Positions 16,008-24,635 are shown, counted from the first letter of the stretch. The stretch is 64,000 nt of DNA from Paenibacillus allorhizosphaerae (GCF_910594985.1 NZ_CAJVCE010000007.1:186001-250000), one strand, 5' to 3'. The notes: generated from the letters alone by a model not told the origin. A program made the numbers and translations.

Positions 16008-16865
16008 ATGACTCAAACCGAACCGAACCGTCCGCCGAAAAAACCGTATTTGCTTGAACACGCATCGCGTTCAGGCAGCTTCAACATGCCGCAAAATCAT
16101 GCGCACGATTCGTATGAAATCTATTATTTGAAAGCGGGAAGCCGCTATTATTTCATTAAAGACCGTTCATACCTCGTCCGCGAAGGCGAACTTGTATTGA
16201 TCGAGCCGATGGTGCTGCACAAGACGACCGAAGCGTACAGCCCGCATCACGAACGGGTGCTGATCAACTTCAAGCCGTCATGGCTCTCGCAAATGCTGGC
16301 CGAGCTCGACGTCGACGCGCTGTCCGCGTTCGGCGTCAGCCCGGTTATCCGGCCGGAGGGCCGCGATCAGGCCCACGTACAGCAGTTGATCGCAGCGATG
16401 CTCACCGAGCAGGACAACAAAGAGCCCGGATCAGAAGGCTGCATAAAGCTGCTGATGACCGAGCTCTTGTTATGGCTGTATCGTTATGTTTCCAAACAGT
16501 CGGCGGAACAAGGATGGGAGCGCGCCGACCATCCCACGACCTTGCACCGCAAAGTTTCCGATATGGTCAAACATATTAACGAGCATTACCCTGAGCCGTT
16601 GTCGCTCAAAGGAATATCCGAGCATTTTCACATCAGTCCGTATTACCTTTGCCGTATTTTCAAGGAGGCGACGGGCTTTACCTTAATCGAATACATTCAA
16701 CGGCTGCGGGTCCACGAGGCGCAAAAGCTGCTGCAATCGACGCAGCTGCCCGTATCGGGCGTAGCGGAACAGGTCGGGTTCGACAGCGGAACGCATTTCG
16801 GCCGCGTCTTCAAGTCCGTCAGCGGCATGTCGCCGCTGCAATACCGCAAAACTTTCGGTACGTAA
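16008..16865 (+). CDS. AraC-family transcriptional regulator
   Basis: 285 residues: cupin sensor (HAHDSYEIYYLKAGSRYYF, ~residues 33-51, then FIKDRSYLVREGELVLIE) and a C-terminal double HTH (PLSLKGISEHFHISPYYLCR, then HFGRVFKSVSGMSPLQYRK). ATG 16008 is preferred over TTG 16002: GGGGAGG (15991-15997) is 10 bases before the ATG and only 4 before the TTG. It is divergent from a Gfo/Idh/MocA oxidoreductase and paralogous to the regulator beside uxaE, so both probably sense related sugar acids. Confidence 0.87.
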   Translation: MTQTEPNRPPKKPYLLEHASRSGSFNMPQNHAHDSYEIYYLKAGSRYYFIKDRSYLVREGELVLIEPMVLHKTTEAYSPHHERVLINFKPSWLSQMLAELDVDALSAFGVSPVIRPEGRDQAHVQQLIAAMLTEQDNKEPGSEGCIKLLMTELLLWLYRYVSKQSAEQGWERADHPTTLHRKVSDMVKHINEHYPEPLSLKGISEHFHISPYYLCRIFKEATGFTLIEYIQRLRVHEAQKLLQSTQLPVSGVAEQVGFDSGTHFGRVFKSVSGMSPLQYRKTFGT

Positions 16866-16886
16866 CCGCGCGTTACTTTTTGAACC

Positions 16887-18002
16887 TTAGATTAAATTTT
16901 CCGGGTTCAACTGTTCGAGCTCCGGAATGACGAACTTGCCGTCCTTGCGAATCAGCACATCGTCGAAATAAATTTCGCCTCCGCCATACTCCGGCCGTTG
17001 AATGAGCACCATGTCCCAATGAACGGAGGAGCGGTTGCCGTTGTCCGCATCGGTATACGCGTTGCCCGGCGTGAAATGGATGCTGCCGTCGATTTTTTCG
17101 TCGAACAATATATCTTTCATCGGCTTCTTGATGTACGGATTGACGCCGATCGCAAATTCCCCGATAAAGCGCGAACCGTCGTCGGTGTCCAAAATGTTAT
17201 TGAGCCGCGACGTGTCGTTGCCGGTCGCTTCGACGATTTTGCCGTTCTCGAAGCGCAGCACGATGTTTTCAAACGAAAAGCCGTTGTATATAGTAGGCGC
17301 GTTATAGGAAATGACGCCGTTCACCGAAAGTTTGACCGGTGCCGTGAATACTTCGCCATCCGGAATATTGTTTTTGCCTGCGCATTTGATCGCCGGAATG
17401 TCTTTGATGGAGAAGCTCAAATCCGTACCCGGGCTGACCAAGCGCACCCGATCCGTACGCTCCATCAAAGAAACGAGCGCATCCATCGCCTTCGACATTT
17501 TGCTGTAATCGAGATTGCACACCTGGAAATAAAAGTCCTCGAACGCTTCGGTGCTCGTATTCGCAAGCTGCGCCATCGAGCCGTTCGGATAGCGCATAAT
17601 GCACCACTTCGTATGATTGACTCTCTGGTCGATCACCGGGCGCTGGTACTCTGTAATGTACAGCTTCATCTGCTCATCCGGCACGTCGGACGTCTCGGTA
17701 ATGTTCTCGCCGCTGCGAACGGCCAAATACGCCTGCATCTTCTTCATCCGGTTCAGCTCGATATCCGCCATGCGCTGGAACAGTTCCTTCGTACCGCCAA
17801 ACATTAGGGCGCGCGTCACCGAAGGATCGCGAAATTCGATGAACGGGTGACCGCCGGCTGCATACACTTCTTCTATTAGACACTTGGTCAATTCATGATC
17901 GCGAAGCCCGATCATTTCGATCAAAATATTTTCTCCCGGCTGCAGGTCAACGGAGTACCTCACCAAATTGTGCGCAAACTGTTTAAGTCTTGGATCTCGC
18001 AT
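16887..18002 (-). CDS. M29-family metallo-aminopeptidase
   Basis: 371 residues, the usual length for thermophilic-type aminopeptidases (AmpS/PepS, M29), cytosolic enzymes that remove N-terminal residues with two metal ions. Conserved stretches: LVRYSVDLQPGENILIE (N-terminus), FIGEFAIGVNP (Glu ligand, ~residue 280), IHFTPGNAYTD and SSVHWDMVLIQRPE (His and Asp ligands, ~329-342). The start matches the family. It converges with the AraC gene upstream on the map; 20 bases separate the stops and no terminator is visible there. Confidence 0.9.
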   Translation of the reverse strand: MRDPRLKQFAHNLVRYSVDLQPGENILIEMIGLRDHELTKCLIEEVYAAGGHPFIEFRDPSVTRALMFGGTKELFQRMADIELNRMKKMQAYLAVRSGENITETSDVPDEQMKLYITEYQRPVIDQRVNHTKWCIMRYPNGSMAQLANTSTEAFEDFYFQVCNLDYSKMSKAMDALVSLMERTDRVRLVSPGTDLSFSIKDIPAIKCAGKNNIPDGEVFTAPVKLSVNGVISYNAPTIYNGFSFENIVLRFENGKIVEATGNDTSRLNNILDTDDGSRFIGEFAIGVNPYIKKPMKDILFDEKIDGSIHFTPGNAYTDADNGNRSSVHWDMVLIQRPEYGGGEIYFDDVLIRKDGKFVIPELEQLNPENLI

Positions 18003-18154
18003 TCATCTCTCTCCTTTAGCGGAAACATGGAACAATCTACATTCCAATGTACCCAATTTTCGCGGAAAGTTCAAATCACGTTACAACATGTCGGAACATC
18101 GGTTCCATATTGAACTTGGAAAATACAGGAGGATGCAGTGTGTGCGCTGATCGC

Positions 18155-18454
18155 CTAGCTTCGGAGCAAATAATAAGTGCCGAGCAGAGCCCACCCGGCC
18201 ATATGAACGACCAGCATAATGCCGAGTACCGGCGCCGCGGTCAGCGGTACGCCTAGAAACAACGCGAGAAAAAGAGCATAGATCCCGAATAAAGTGAGGA
18301 TCCAGCTTTTCGCCCGGGCCCGCTCCCATACACGCACATATCGTTCATCCAGCCCGCGCTTCCCTTGGATGGCGCGCCGTCCTCCCCACCAGCCGAGAAA
18401 ACCCATCAATGCTCCGCCCAACAAACCGAACCATGCCCAAAAATCCGTAACCAT
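18155..18454 (-). CDS. Small membrane protein coupled to an XRE regulator
   Basis: 99 residues: one N-terminal helix (FWAWFGLLGGALMGFLGWWG), a basic cytosolic segment (RRAIQGKRGLDERYVRVWER), then two hydrophobic helices. This is the pattern of small membrane proteins encoded directly after YozG/YdzF-type XRE regulators (DUF2178/DUF3796-like). AAGGGGAG lies 7 bases before ATG 18454. The gap to the upstream regulator stop is 4 bases, so the two form a unit. Confidence 0.7.
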   Translation of the reverse strand: MVTDFWAWFGLLGGALMGFLGWWGGRRAIQGKRGLDERYVRVWERARAKSWILTLFGIYALFLALFLGVPLTAAPVLGIMLVVHMAGWALLGTYYLLRS

Positions 18455-18458
18455 TCGA

Positions 18459-18635
18459 TCACTCCCCTTCGAAAATGAAAAGCTCTTCAATCGTGCTCTG
18501 GAACGCCCTGGCGATCTTGAAGGCCAACTCCAATGAAGGATTGTACCGGCCTGATTCGATGGAAATGACGGTTTGTCTCGAAACGCCAATCCTTTCCGAG
18601 AGCTGCTCCTGGGTCCAATTTCTACGCGCTCTCAT
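18459..18635 (-). CDS. XRE-family small HTH regulator, N-terminus interrupted
   Basis: 58 residues from an internal ATG: MRARRNWTQEQL, then IGVSRQTVISIESGRYNPSL and IEELFIFEGE, a typical YozG/YdzF-type 65-residue repressor. The expected start is ATG 18656 (family reading MNNR-F-stop-E-MRARR), but codon 6 is TAA (18639-18641). Translation could restart at ATG 18635, which deletes most of HTH helix 1; no good ribosome site lies before it. Either a shortened working repressor or a recent pseudogene. It precedes a small membrane protein gene by 4 bases. Confidence 0.65.
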   Translation of the reverse strand: MRARRNWTQEQLSERIGVSRQTVISIESGRYNPSLELAFKIARAFQSTIEELFIFEGE

Positions 18636-18790
18636 CTCTTAAAAGCGGTTGTTCATTCCTTCCCTCCTTCGTCTTGCCCGCCACCAATGTAAAGCCAGCT
18701 TTACGTAAAGGTTACTTTACATTTTCAATTATGTCAAGCAAGCTTTACATCAGAAAATGCAGAAACGAAAGACGGCGTTCGGGTGCGTCG

Positions 18791-18825
18791 AAAAAAAATC
18801 ATTCCAGCCTATTGGACCGGAATGA
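18791..18825 (-). terminator. Terminator overlapping the ndk stop codon
   Basis: TCATTCC (18799-18805) pairs with GGAATGA (18819-18825), with A8 at 18791-18798 giving a U-run on the minus strand. The stem encodes the last codons of ndk. Confidence 0.65.
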
Positions 18826-19285
18826 CCTTGTCAGTTACAGTATTGAGAGGCAGACCGACCGGATAATCGCCGGTCATCAGCTCTTCCGGCCGGAAGAAGT
18901 TGGAGATCTCCCGATCGGCGCTTTGCGGAGAATCGGAGCCGTGAATAATGTTATTGCCGGTATTCAGCGCATAATCGCCTCGAATCGTACCCGGCGCCGC
19001 GTCAAGCGGATTCGTCTTGCCCATCATCGCCCTGGAGAGCGCCACAATGTTGTCTCCCTGCCACACCATCCCAAAGACCGGTCCGGAAGTAATAAAGGCC
19101 ACCAGTTCCCCGAAAAAGGGCTTGTCCTTATGCTCCTCATAATGGTATTCAGCCTGTTCCCGAGTCAACCGGAACATCTTCGCACCGATGAGCTGGAATC
19201 CTTTTTCCTCGAAACGCTGCACCAGTTTGCCGATCAAATGCCGCTGAACCCCGTCCGGCTTCACCATCAGATACGTTTTTTCCAT
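18809..19285 (-). CDS. ndk: Nucleoside diphosphate kinase
   Basis: 158 residues. It transfers gamma-phosphate between NTPs and NDPs through a phospho-His. N-terminus [20 protein letters not shown] is diagnostic; the active site is [16 protein letters not shown] with the catalytic His (~residue 115). ATG 19285 was chosen from the family start; GGGAGC lies ~9 bases upstream. The C-terminus ([21 protein letters not shown]) is about 8-10 residues longer than most and runs into the terminator stem, suggesting the stop shifted. No linked pathway gene nearby. Confidence 0.93.
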   Translation of the reverse strand: MEKTYLMVKPDGVQRHLIGKLVQRFEEKGFQLIGAKMFRLTREQAEYHYEEHKDKPFFGELVAFITSGPVFGMVWQGDNIVALSRAMMGKTNPLDAAPGTIRGDYALNTGNNIIHGSDSPQSADREISNFFRPEELMTGDYPVGLPLNTVTDKVIPVQ

Positions 19286-19416
19286 ACGCAGCCACGCTCC
19301 CATCCAAGCAGAAGTTGTTGTGTTATGTCGCTTACAGCATGTCATTATGCCCACTTCCTGCCTTTTCCATAAGCCGGCGGTCCGATGTCATGACCGATAA
19401 GGCCAGTGACCGCAGC

Positions 19417-19451
19417 CAAAAAAACCGTACCCTCCGCAAGGAGAGTACGGT
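19417..19451 (-). terminator. Terminator of murA
   Basis: ACCGTAC (19424-19430) pairs with GTACGGT (19445-19451), with inner CTCC/GGAG pairing. A7 at 19417-19423 gives the U-run on the minus strand. Confidence 0.8.
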
Positions 19452-19469
19452 AACAACGTTATTTTCATA

Positions 19470-20771
19470 TTAAAATCCATTCATTCCGATCGCCGGACGA
19501 CCATCCTGATCCGTTTCCTGTTCCATCAGCGAAAGATTCGCGCCAAGCGTACGGAAGCTGTCGATCAAGTCGTCATAGCCTCGCTCCAAATGCTCTACGC
19601 CGGTTATGCGTGTGACGCCTTCGGCTGCGAGTCCGGCAAGCACCAGACAAAAGCCTGCACGAACGTCCGTCGCATGCACCCATTCGCCGACGAGCGGCCG
19701 GCCGCCTCGAATGAAGGCGGTCTCTTTCCGCACTTCTACGTCAGCCCCCATCCTGCGAAGCTGCGGCACATGGTTGAACCGGTTCGGAAATACACGTTCG
19801 GTGACAATGCTCTTGCCTTTGGCCTGCGTAAGCAGCGCCGTCATCGGCTGCTGCAGGTCGGTCGCAAACCCCGGGTACATCGATGTGCGGATGCGCGTCG
19901 CCTTAATGGGGCCAAGACCGTAAGCCGTAATGCTGCTCTCATCGGTTTCGATCCCCAATCCGACTTCCTTCAGCTTGGCCAGGCATGAGCCGAGATGCTC
20001 GGGGATGATGTCCTTCACCGTCACCTGCCCGCCGTTCATGCCGGTCGCCATCAGGAACGTCCCGGCGATCAATCGGTCCGGAATGACGGCATGTTCCCCG
20101 CCGGTCAAGTACGGCACGCCTTCGATACGGATACGGTCCGTTCCTGCGCCGAAGATGCGCGCGCCAAGCCGGTTCAGCAGCGTAGCCGTATCGACCACTT
20201 CCGGGTCGACGGCCGCATTGTACAAATTCGTCCTGCCTTTTGCCCTGCACGCCGCGAGCAAACTGTTGATCGTCGCCCCCGACGTAATCGTATCGAAGTA
20301 AATGTCGGCGCCTCGAAGCTCCGCCGCTTCTACCATGTAATAATCTTCGCGAAATTCCACTTTCGCGCCCAATGCCTGGAACGCTTTGACGTGTTGGTCG
20401 ATCGGTCTGGAGGAGAAGTCGTCCCCGCCTGGAAACCCGATCGTAACCCTGCCGAATTTGGCGAGCAGCGCTCCTGCAAAATAATACGACGCCCGATACG
20501 CCGCTGCTTTCCCCGGATCGATGACAGCGCTATGTATCCAGCGCGGATCAATGACGATATTGCCGTTCTCCATTCGCCGCAGTTCCAGGCCGATATCCCG
20601 TGCGATGCGCGAGACGACCTTCACATCGTCGATGGCCGGAATGCCTTCCAGCGTCACCACATCGTCGGCGAGACAAGATGCGGCAAGCAGAGCGAGCGAG
20701 GAGTTCTTGGAGCCGGGAATTCGAACGGAGCCTTGAAGCGCCCCGGCCGGTTCCACTTGTATATATCGCAT
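19470..20771 (-). CDS. murA: UDP-GlcNAc 1-carboxyvinyltransferase with Asp at the catalytic Cys position
   Basis: 433 residues, EPSP-synthase fold, first committed step of peptidoglycan synthesis in the cytosol. K22-N23 (PGSKNS), RASYY (Arg91 equivalent), YPGFATDLQ (Asp305 equivalent), ERVFPNRFNHVPQL and DVRAGFCLVLAG (Arg397 equivalent) are present. The active-site loop reads PGGDDFSSRP (114-123) where E. coli has PGGCTIGARP, so the Cys115 position is Asp117. Asp here is known in naturally fosfomycin-insensitive MurA (for example M. tuberculosis). It follows an FHA/winged-helix regulator by 27 bases, an operon that may control it. Confidence 0.9.
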   Translation of the reverse strand: MRYIQVEPAGALQGSVRIPGSKNSSLALLAASCLADDVVTLEGIPAIDDVKVVSRIARDIGLELRRMENGNIVIDPRWIHSAVIDPGKAAAYRASYYFAGALLAKFGRVTIGFPGGDDFSSRPIDQHVKAFQALGAKVEFREDYYMVEAAELRGADIYFDTITSGATINSLLAACRAKGRTNLYNAAVDPEVVDTATLLNRLGARIFGAGTDRIRIEGVPYLTGGEHAVIPDRLIAGTFLMATGMNGGQVTVKDIIPEHLGSCLAKLKEVGLGIETDESSITAYGLGPIKATRIRTSMYPGFATDLQQPMTALLTQAKGKSIVTERVFPNRFNHVPQLRRMGADVEVRKETAFIRGGRPLVGEWVHATDVRAGFCLVLAGLAAEGVTRITGVEHLERGYDDLIDSFRTLGANLSLMEQETDQDGRPAIGMNGF

Positions 20772-20798
20772 GCAATCGTACCCACTTTCGGAAGTTCG

Positions 20799-21491
20799 CT
20801 ATTTGGAGTCCATCTCCAGCACATAACCGCTGCCTCGGACCGCGCTTATCACAAACGTGTCCTTGCCGTATTTTTTGCGAATTCGATAAACCAGCGCATT
20901 CAGCTCGTCCATGCTTACATCCGGCATGCCGTCCGCTCCTGTCGTTCGCTCCGGCCATACGTTGTGCTTGATTTCTTCGATAGGCACCAGCCGGTTTGCG
21001 CGATCGTACAACAATTGAATCAACAGGAATTCTTTCTCCGACATCGCAATCCGTTTGCCGTCCACCACGCATTCGCGCTTCTCCCAATGAATCTTGAGCG
21101 GCTCTGCCGGAATCGTGATACGCTGCGTAATGCTAAGCGGCTCGAATTCCAGCGTCTGATCCGCGAAAATATAGGAAAAGTGCAGCACCGTCATTCCTTT
21201 CGCCAACTTAATAATATCGAACGACTGCAGCGGATAAGGCTTGTTCGGTACGGCCCGTTCCCCGTTGATTTCGGTGCCGTGCGTACTCCCAAGGTCATAC
21301 AGAACAGCCTTCTCGTCTTCCTTGCGTATAAGAAAATGCTTCCGCGATACAAAAGCGTTCGTAAAAGCGAAGTCCGGCGAAAAATGATTCGATGCCCGGC
21401 CGACAACGGTTTCGTCCGCCGATAGATTCAGGCAAGTGCCCGGACGGAACGGTTCGCCCCGGATTACATATAGACAAGCGAATGTTTCCAG
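20799..21491 (-). CDS. FHA domain-winged helix regulator fusion
   Basis: About 230 residues. Residues ~1-100 are an FHA phosphopeptide-binding domain: ADETVVGRASNHF, then NAFVSRKHFLIR, then LYDLGSTHGTEING (the GR, SxxH and NG hallmarks). Residues ~130-228 are an OmpR-type winged helix (MSEKEFLLIQLLYDRANRLV, then VYRIRKKYGKDTFVISAVRG). No ATG starts the FHA part; GGAGGG lies 7 bases before CTG 21491, giving (M)ETFACLYVIRG, so CTG initiation is likely. It probably links Ser/Thr kinase signalling to transcription; murA follows by 27 bases and is the candidate target or partner. Confidence 0.8.
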   Translation of the reverse strand: METFACLYVIRGEPFRPGTCLNLSADETVVGRASNHFSPDFAFTNAFVSRKHFLIRKEDEKAVLYDLGSTHGTEINGERAVPNKPYPLQSFDIIKLAKGMTVLHFSYIFADQTLEFEPLSITQRITIPAEPLKIHWEKRECVVDGKRIAMSEKEFLLIQLLYDRANRLVPIEEIKHNVWPERTTGADGMPDVSMDELNALVYRIRKKYGKDTFVISAVRGSGYVLEMDSK

Positions 21492-21563
21492 TTTCTTTCC
21501 CTCCGCAACCGGTTAGCAGCCCCTCAGAAGCTGTACTTTTTAGAAAATGAATCCAATACCTTC

Positions 21564-21593
21564 ATCATATCGCATTTTCAGTCCGAAGGTAAA
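21564..21593 (-). promoter_or_regulatory. Sigma-A promoter of the FHA regulator-murA operon
   Basis: Minus-strand -35 TTTACC (21588-21593), 18-base spacer, -10 TATGAT (21564-21569), about 75 bases before the proposed CTG start. Confidence 0.5.
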
Positions 21594-21659
21594 TACCCTA
21601 ACAGTAACATCTCCCTTATAACTCAGTAACGATTTTACCATTGGTTAATGCAGGAGAAG

Positions 21660-22835
21660 TCATATTTTTTGCTTATTGTCCGCGCTCCCGTTATATCCCC
21701 GCTCGCCGTAAGGGTGAAGCTTCTCGAGCCAGGTCGCTTCCATTCCGGCCAGCGTCTTCCGCACATCCTGCATGCTGCCTTCACGGCCGTTCAGCTTTTC
21801 CAGCACCTCGAATTCAAACCCCGCTTCCCCGCCGTCGTTCCAATCCTGCTGAAGCGACGGATCCCGATGCCGCCCGATGGAAAGCTCGAATTTGATGCGG
21901 TTGATGGCGCCTTCGATGTTCGGATTCGAGCCGATTCCGATTTTGCCGTTCCGCTTGTTGCGAAGAAGAAAGACGCCTCCCGTCCGCTCCTTCTCCTCAT
22001 ACGCAGCGATCAGCTCTTTGCGCCGTTGCTTGCTCGTATCGGGTTCGTTCACGACGTCCACGCCATCAACGCCGTTCATCCCGCTCTCGTCCGGAAGCCA
22101 ATAGGCGCTCCCATCATCCTTACGCAGCAAGTAACCGTATTCGACCATATACCGGCGCAGCACGGCATAATCCGGCCACACTTGCTCCAAAATAGCGTTG
22201 ACCTCCGGCTCCGTGTACGTGGTTCCGTGCCGAAAGCGGCGCTGCAGCGATCCGGCAATTTCTTTTCGCTTGCTTTCCTTGTTCGGCCACTGCTGAAGCG
22301 GCCCGTCCGACGCTTCCGGTGCGTCCTCACCGTCAACCGTTCCCGGATGCTGCCCCTTCGCCGTTTTGCTTTTCGAAGCGCGGTCGGTTTCCGATCCGGT
22401 CTTCTCCTGAAACAGCTCCATCAGAGCCAGAAACAGCCTCGCCTGCTTCTCTTTCTCCCGCAGAACAAACCGGTGATTGCGAATCGTCGATGCGCTGCCT
22501 GCCCCTGTCCGGCGAACAACATCCGCGTCGCTGACGCCTTCATAGAACAACAGCAGCAGCTGCCGCTGCAGGTGGGAAAGCCCGGTTCTTTTTTTATCCA
22601 GCGTCAGCAAATAATGAAACATCGATCCGTGCTCCGCCGCAATATGCTCCTTCATCTGCTTCTCGGCATCCCGGTATCCCGACCCGTCGGGCGCCGCGTA
22701 AATGACGCCCTGCTCGGTCTCATATCCGCAAACCAAGCAAAAATACCGGTCGCTCTCTTCGCTCAAGCCGTACCCGCGTTTCAACTCCTGCATGGAGGAA
22801 ACGAATAACGGATCGATATTATGATCTTGATTCAT
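21660..22835 (-). CDS. DUF2087 plus GIY-YIG-like protein
   Basis: 391 residues. An N-terminal zinc-finger-like stretch (FCLVCGYET, with a later HIAAEHG) is followed by a LuxR/sigma-type HTH (LSHLQRQLLLLFYEGVSDAD, then TGAGSASTIRNHRF, ~85-125), a charged linker, a DUF2087 domain (TYTEPEVNAILEQVWPDYAV, then LRRYMVEYGYLLRKDDGSAYWL, ~218-260) and a C-terminal GIY-YIG-like domain (GVFLLRNKRNGKIGIGSNPN, ~295-370). The combination suggests a DNA-binding protein with a nuclease-derived domain; catalytic residues of GIY-YIG are not clearly complete. It may be a regulator rather than an enzyme. Confidence 0.7.
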   Translation of the reverse strand: MNQDHNIDPLFVSSMQELKRGYGLSEESDRYFCLVCGYETEQGVIYAAPDGSGYRDAEKQMKEHIAAEHGSMFHYLLTLDKKRTGLSHLQRQLLLLFYEGVSDADVVRRTGAGSASTIRNHRFVLREKEKQARLFLALMELFQEKTGSETDRASKSKTAKGQHPGTVDGEDAPEASDGPLQQWPNKESKRKEIAGSLQRRFRHGTTYTEPEVNAILEQVWPDYAVLRRYMVEYGYLLRKDDGSAYWLPDESGMNGVDGVDVVNEPDTSKQRRKELIAAYEEKERTGGVFLLRNKRNGKIGIGSNPNIEGAINRIKFELSIGRHRDPSLQQDWNDGGEAGFEFEVLEKLNGREGSMQDVRKTLAGMEATWLEKLHPYGERGYNGSADNKQKI

Positions 22836-23003
22836 TTAAACATAACCACCATTCATCTTGTTATATATAGATATTTTATTGTTTTGTTTGTTTTATGTCA
22901 ATTTGCTGCCATCATCTAATCAAAGCCCAGCACCTTTCGTCCGTACCGACTCTGTAACGCAACGATTCGGACAACCTGCCCTTTCTACCATTATGCCATA
23001 AAG

Positions 23004-23031
23004 TAGACAACGATAGCATGAATGATATAAT
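23004..23031 (+). promoter_or_regulatory. Sigma-A promoter of the LTA-synthase-like gene
   Basis: -35 TAGACA (23004-23009), 16-base spacer, -10 TATAAT (23026-23031). The coding start is 23075, after CAGGAG. Confidence 0.65.
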
Positions 23032-23074
23032 ACAGTAGTATACGATTAAACGCTTACACCTACAGGAGAGTTTT

Positions 23075-24622
23075 ATGCCGCAACTCATCCGTTTGATGTT
23101 GACGGCCATCTTGACGATGGTCCTTCTGACGATACAATCGTCCGAATTCGAATTGCTTATGAATGAACCTACGCTGCCCGTCATTGTGCCGAAACCACCT
23201 ACCTGGACGGAGGAGGAGCTCAACAAGCGGCAGCCGAACATTATCGTCGTGCTCAGCGAGTCGTTCTGGGACATTACCCGGCTGCCCGGTCTAAAATTCA
23301 GCCGCGATCCGGCGCCGTTTTTCCATTCTTTGCAGGAACAGTATACGCATGGCACCATGCTGTCCCCCCAGTTTGGAGGAGGCACGGCCAATGTCGAATT
23401 TGAAGTGCTGACCGGACATTCCATGCGCTTTTTCCGCGAATGGGCGATTGTTTACGATAAATACATCCACCAGCCGACGGCCTCGCTCTCGAGCATTTTG
23501 GCAAGCCAAGGCTACCGTACGACGGCGATCAGCCCGGTTGAACATTGGTACGCCAATTCGTCGCAGGTGTACAAGTACCTCGGGTTTTCGCGCTTTATAA
23601 GCCAGGAATATTTTAACCCTGATGATTATGTCGGTCCGTACTTGGGCGACCATTCGGTAGCAAGACGGATTATTGAAGAAAGTCAGCGAAACGAAGGGCC
23701 GGATTTCATCTACGCGGACACGATGGAAAATCATTACCATTATTGGCCGGGGAAATTCAAGCGTAACACGATCACCGTTCAAGGAAACGTATCGGATACG
23801 ACGATCGGCATTGCAGAAACGTATGCCCAAGGGATGTCGGGCGCCGACCGCATGCTTCAGGAGCTTGTGACGTATTACAATCAATCGAAAGAGCCGACGA
23901 TCATCGTATTTTTCGGAGATCATCTGCCCTCTCTCGAACAATATTTCGTATACGAAGACACGAAGTACATCACAGGCGAAGACGATCCGGAGTTTTTGGA
24001 AAAAATGTACCATGTACCCGTGCTCGTGTGGAACAACTATTTGCCGCCCGAAGCGAAGGATGAACTGCATATCAGCCCCTCGTTTCTCAGCCCTTATATT
24101 TTACATACCGCACAGCTCAAGGGCAGCGATTATACGGACTACTTGTATCAGCTGTCGCAAAAAATGCCGATCATACCGCCGGAGGACCATTATGAAGCGA
24201 TGCAGATCGACAAACGGCTCGTGGACGAGTACGAGGCGCGGCAAACGCATATTATGGAGGCTGAACGAACGGCACCGCCACCGCCGGAGTCCGAATATAT
24301 TCTCGGCTACGGCGATCCGAGAATCGACAAAATTTCGCCCGACACGGTGCCCGTACCCGTACGCGGCGGCGCTTTCGGCAAGACGCTGCTGAACATCAGC
24401 GGCGGACGTTTCGGACAAGGCAGCACCGCATTCATAAACGGCAAGCCTTATGAGACCCAGTGGCAAAGCGAAGGCACGCTGGTCGTGTCGCTGCCGAAAG
24501 AATCAATTGCCGCTCCCGGAAGTCTGGATATCCAAGTGAAAGTGCTTGATTCGAATAAGAAGGTACTAGGACAATCGCGGATCGTCAAAGTGCCTGTAAC
24601 CGATAAGCCTCCGGGCAGCTGA
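23075..24622 (+). CDS. LTA synthase-like sulfatase-fold membrane protein
   Basis: 515 residues. One N-terminal helix (residues ~5-22), then an extracellular alkaline-phosphatase/sulfatase domain: NIIVVLSESFWD (Glu metal ligand, ~62), GGGTANVEFEVLTGHS (nucleophile Thr, ~111), HWYANSS, TMENHYHYWPG and FFGDHLPSLE. Family members transfer glycerol phosphate from phosphatidylglycerol to lipoteichoic acid or act as primases or hydrolases. Most have four or five N-terminal helices; this one has a single helix and an added C-terminal beta domain (~415-510, IPT/TIG-like: DKISPDTVPVPVRGGAFGKT). It may be an accessory phosphatase or transferase. Confidence 0.82.
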   Translation: MPQLIRLMLTAILTMVLLTIQSSEFELLMNEPTLPVIVPKPPTWTEEELNKRQPNIIVVLSESFWDITRLPGLKFSRDPAPFFHSLQEQYTHGTMLSPQFGGGTANVEFEVLTGHSMRFFREWAIVYDKYIHQPTASLSSILASQGYRTTAISPVEHWYANSSQVYKYLGFSRFISQEYFNPDDYVGPYLGDHSVARRIIEESQRNEGPDFIYADTMENHYHYWPGKFKRNTITVQGNVSDTTIGIAETYAQGMSGADRMLQELVTYYNQSKEPTIIVFFGDHLPSLEQYFVYEDTKYITGEDDPEFLEKMYHVPVLVWNNYLPPEAKDELHISPSFLSPYILHTAQLKGSDYTDYLYQLSQKMPIIPPEDHYEAMQIDKRLVDEYEARQTHIMEAERTAPPPPESEYILGYGDPRIDKISPDTVPVPVRGGAFGKTLLNISGGRFGQGSTAFINGKPYETQWQSEGTLVVSLPKESIAAPGSLDIQVKVLDSNKKVLGQSRIVKVPVTDKPPGS

Positions 24623-24635
24623 AACGGACGGAAAC

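Noticed and set aside
19995..21425. Long plus-strand open frame over murA
   Set aside because: Antisense to murA and the FHA regulator, both supported by family motifs.
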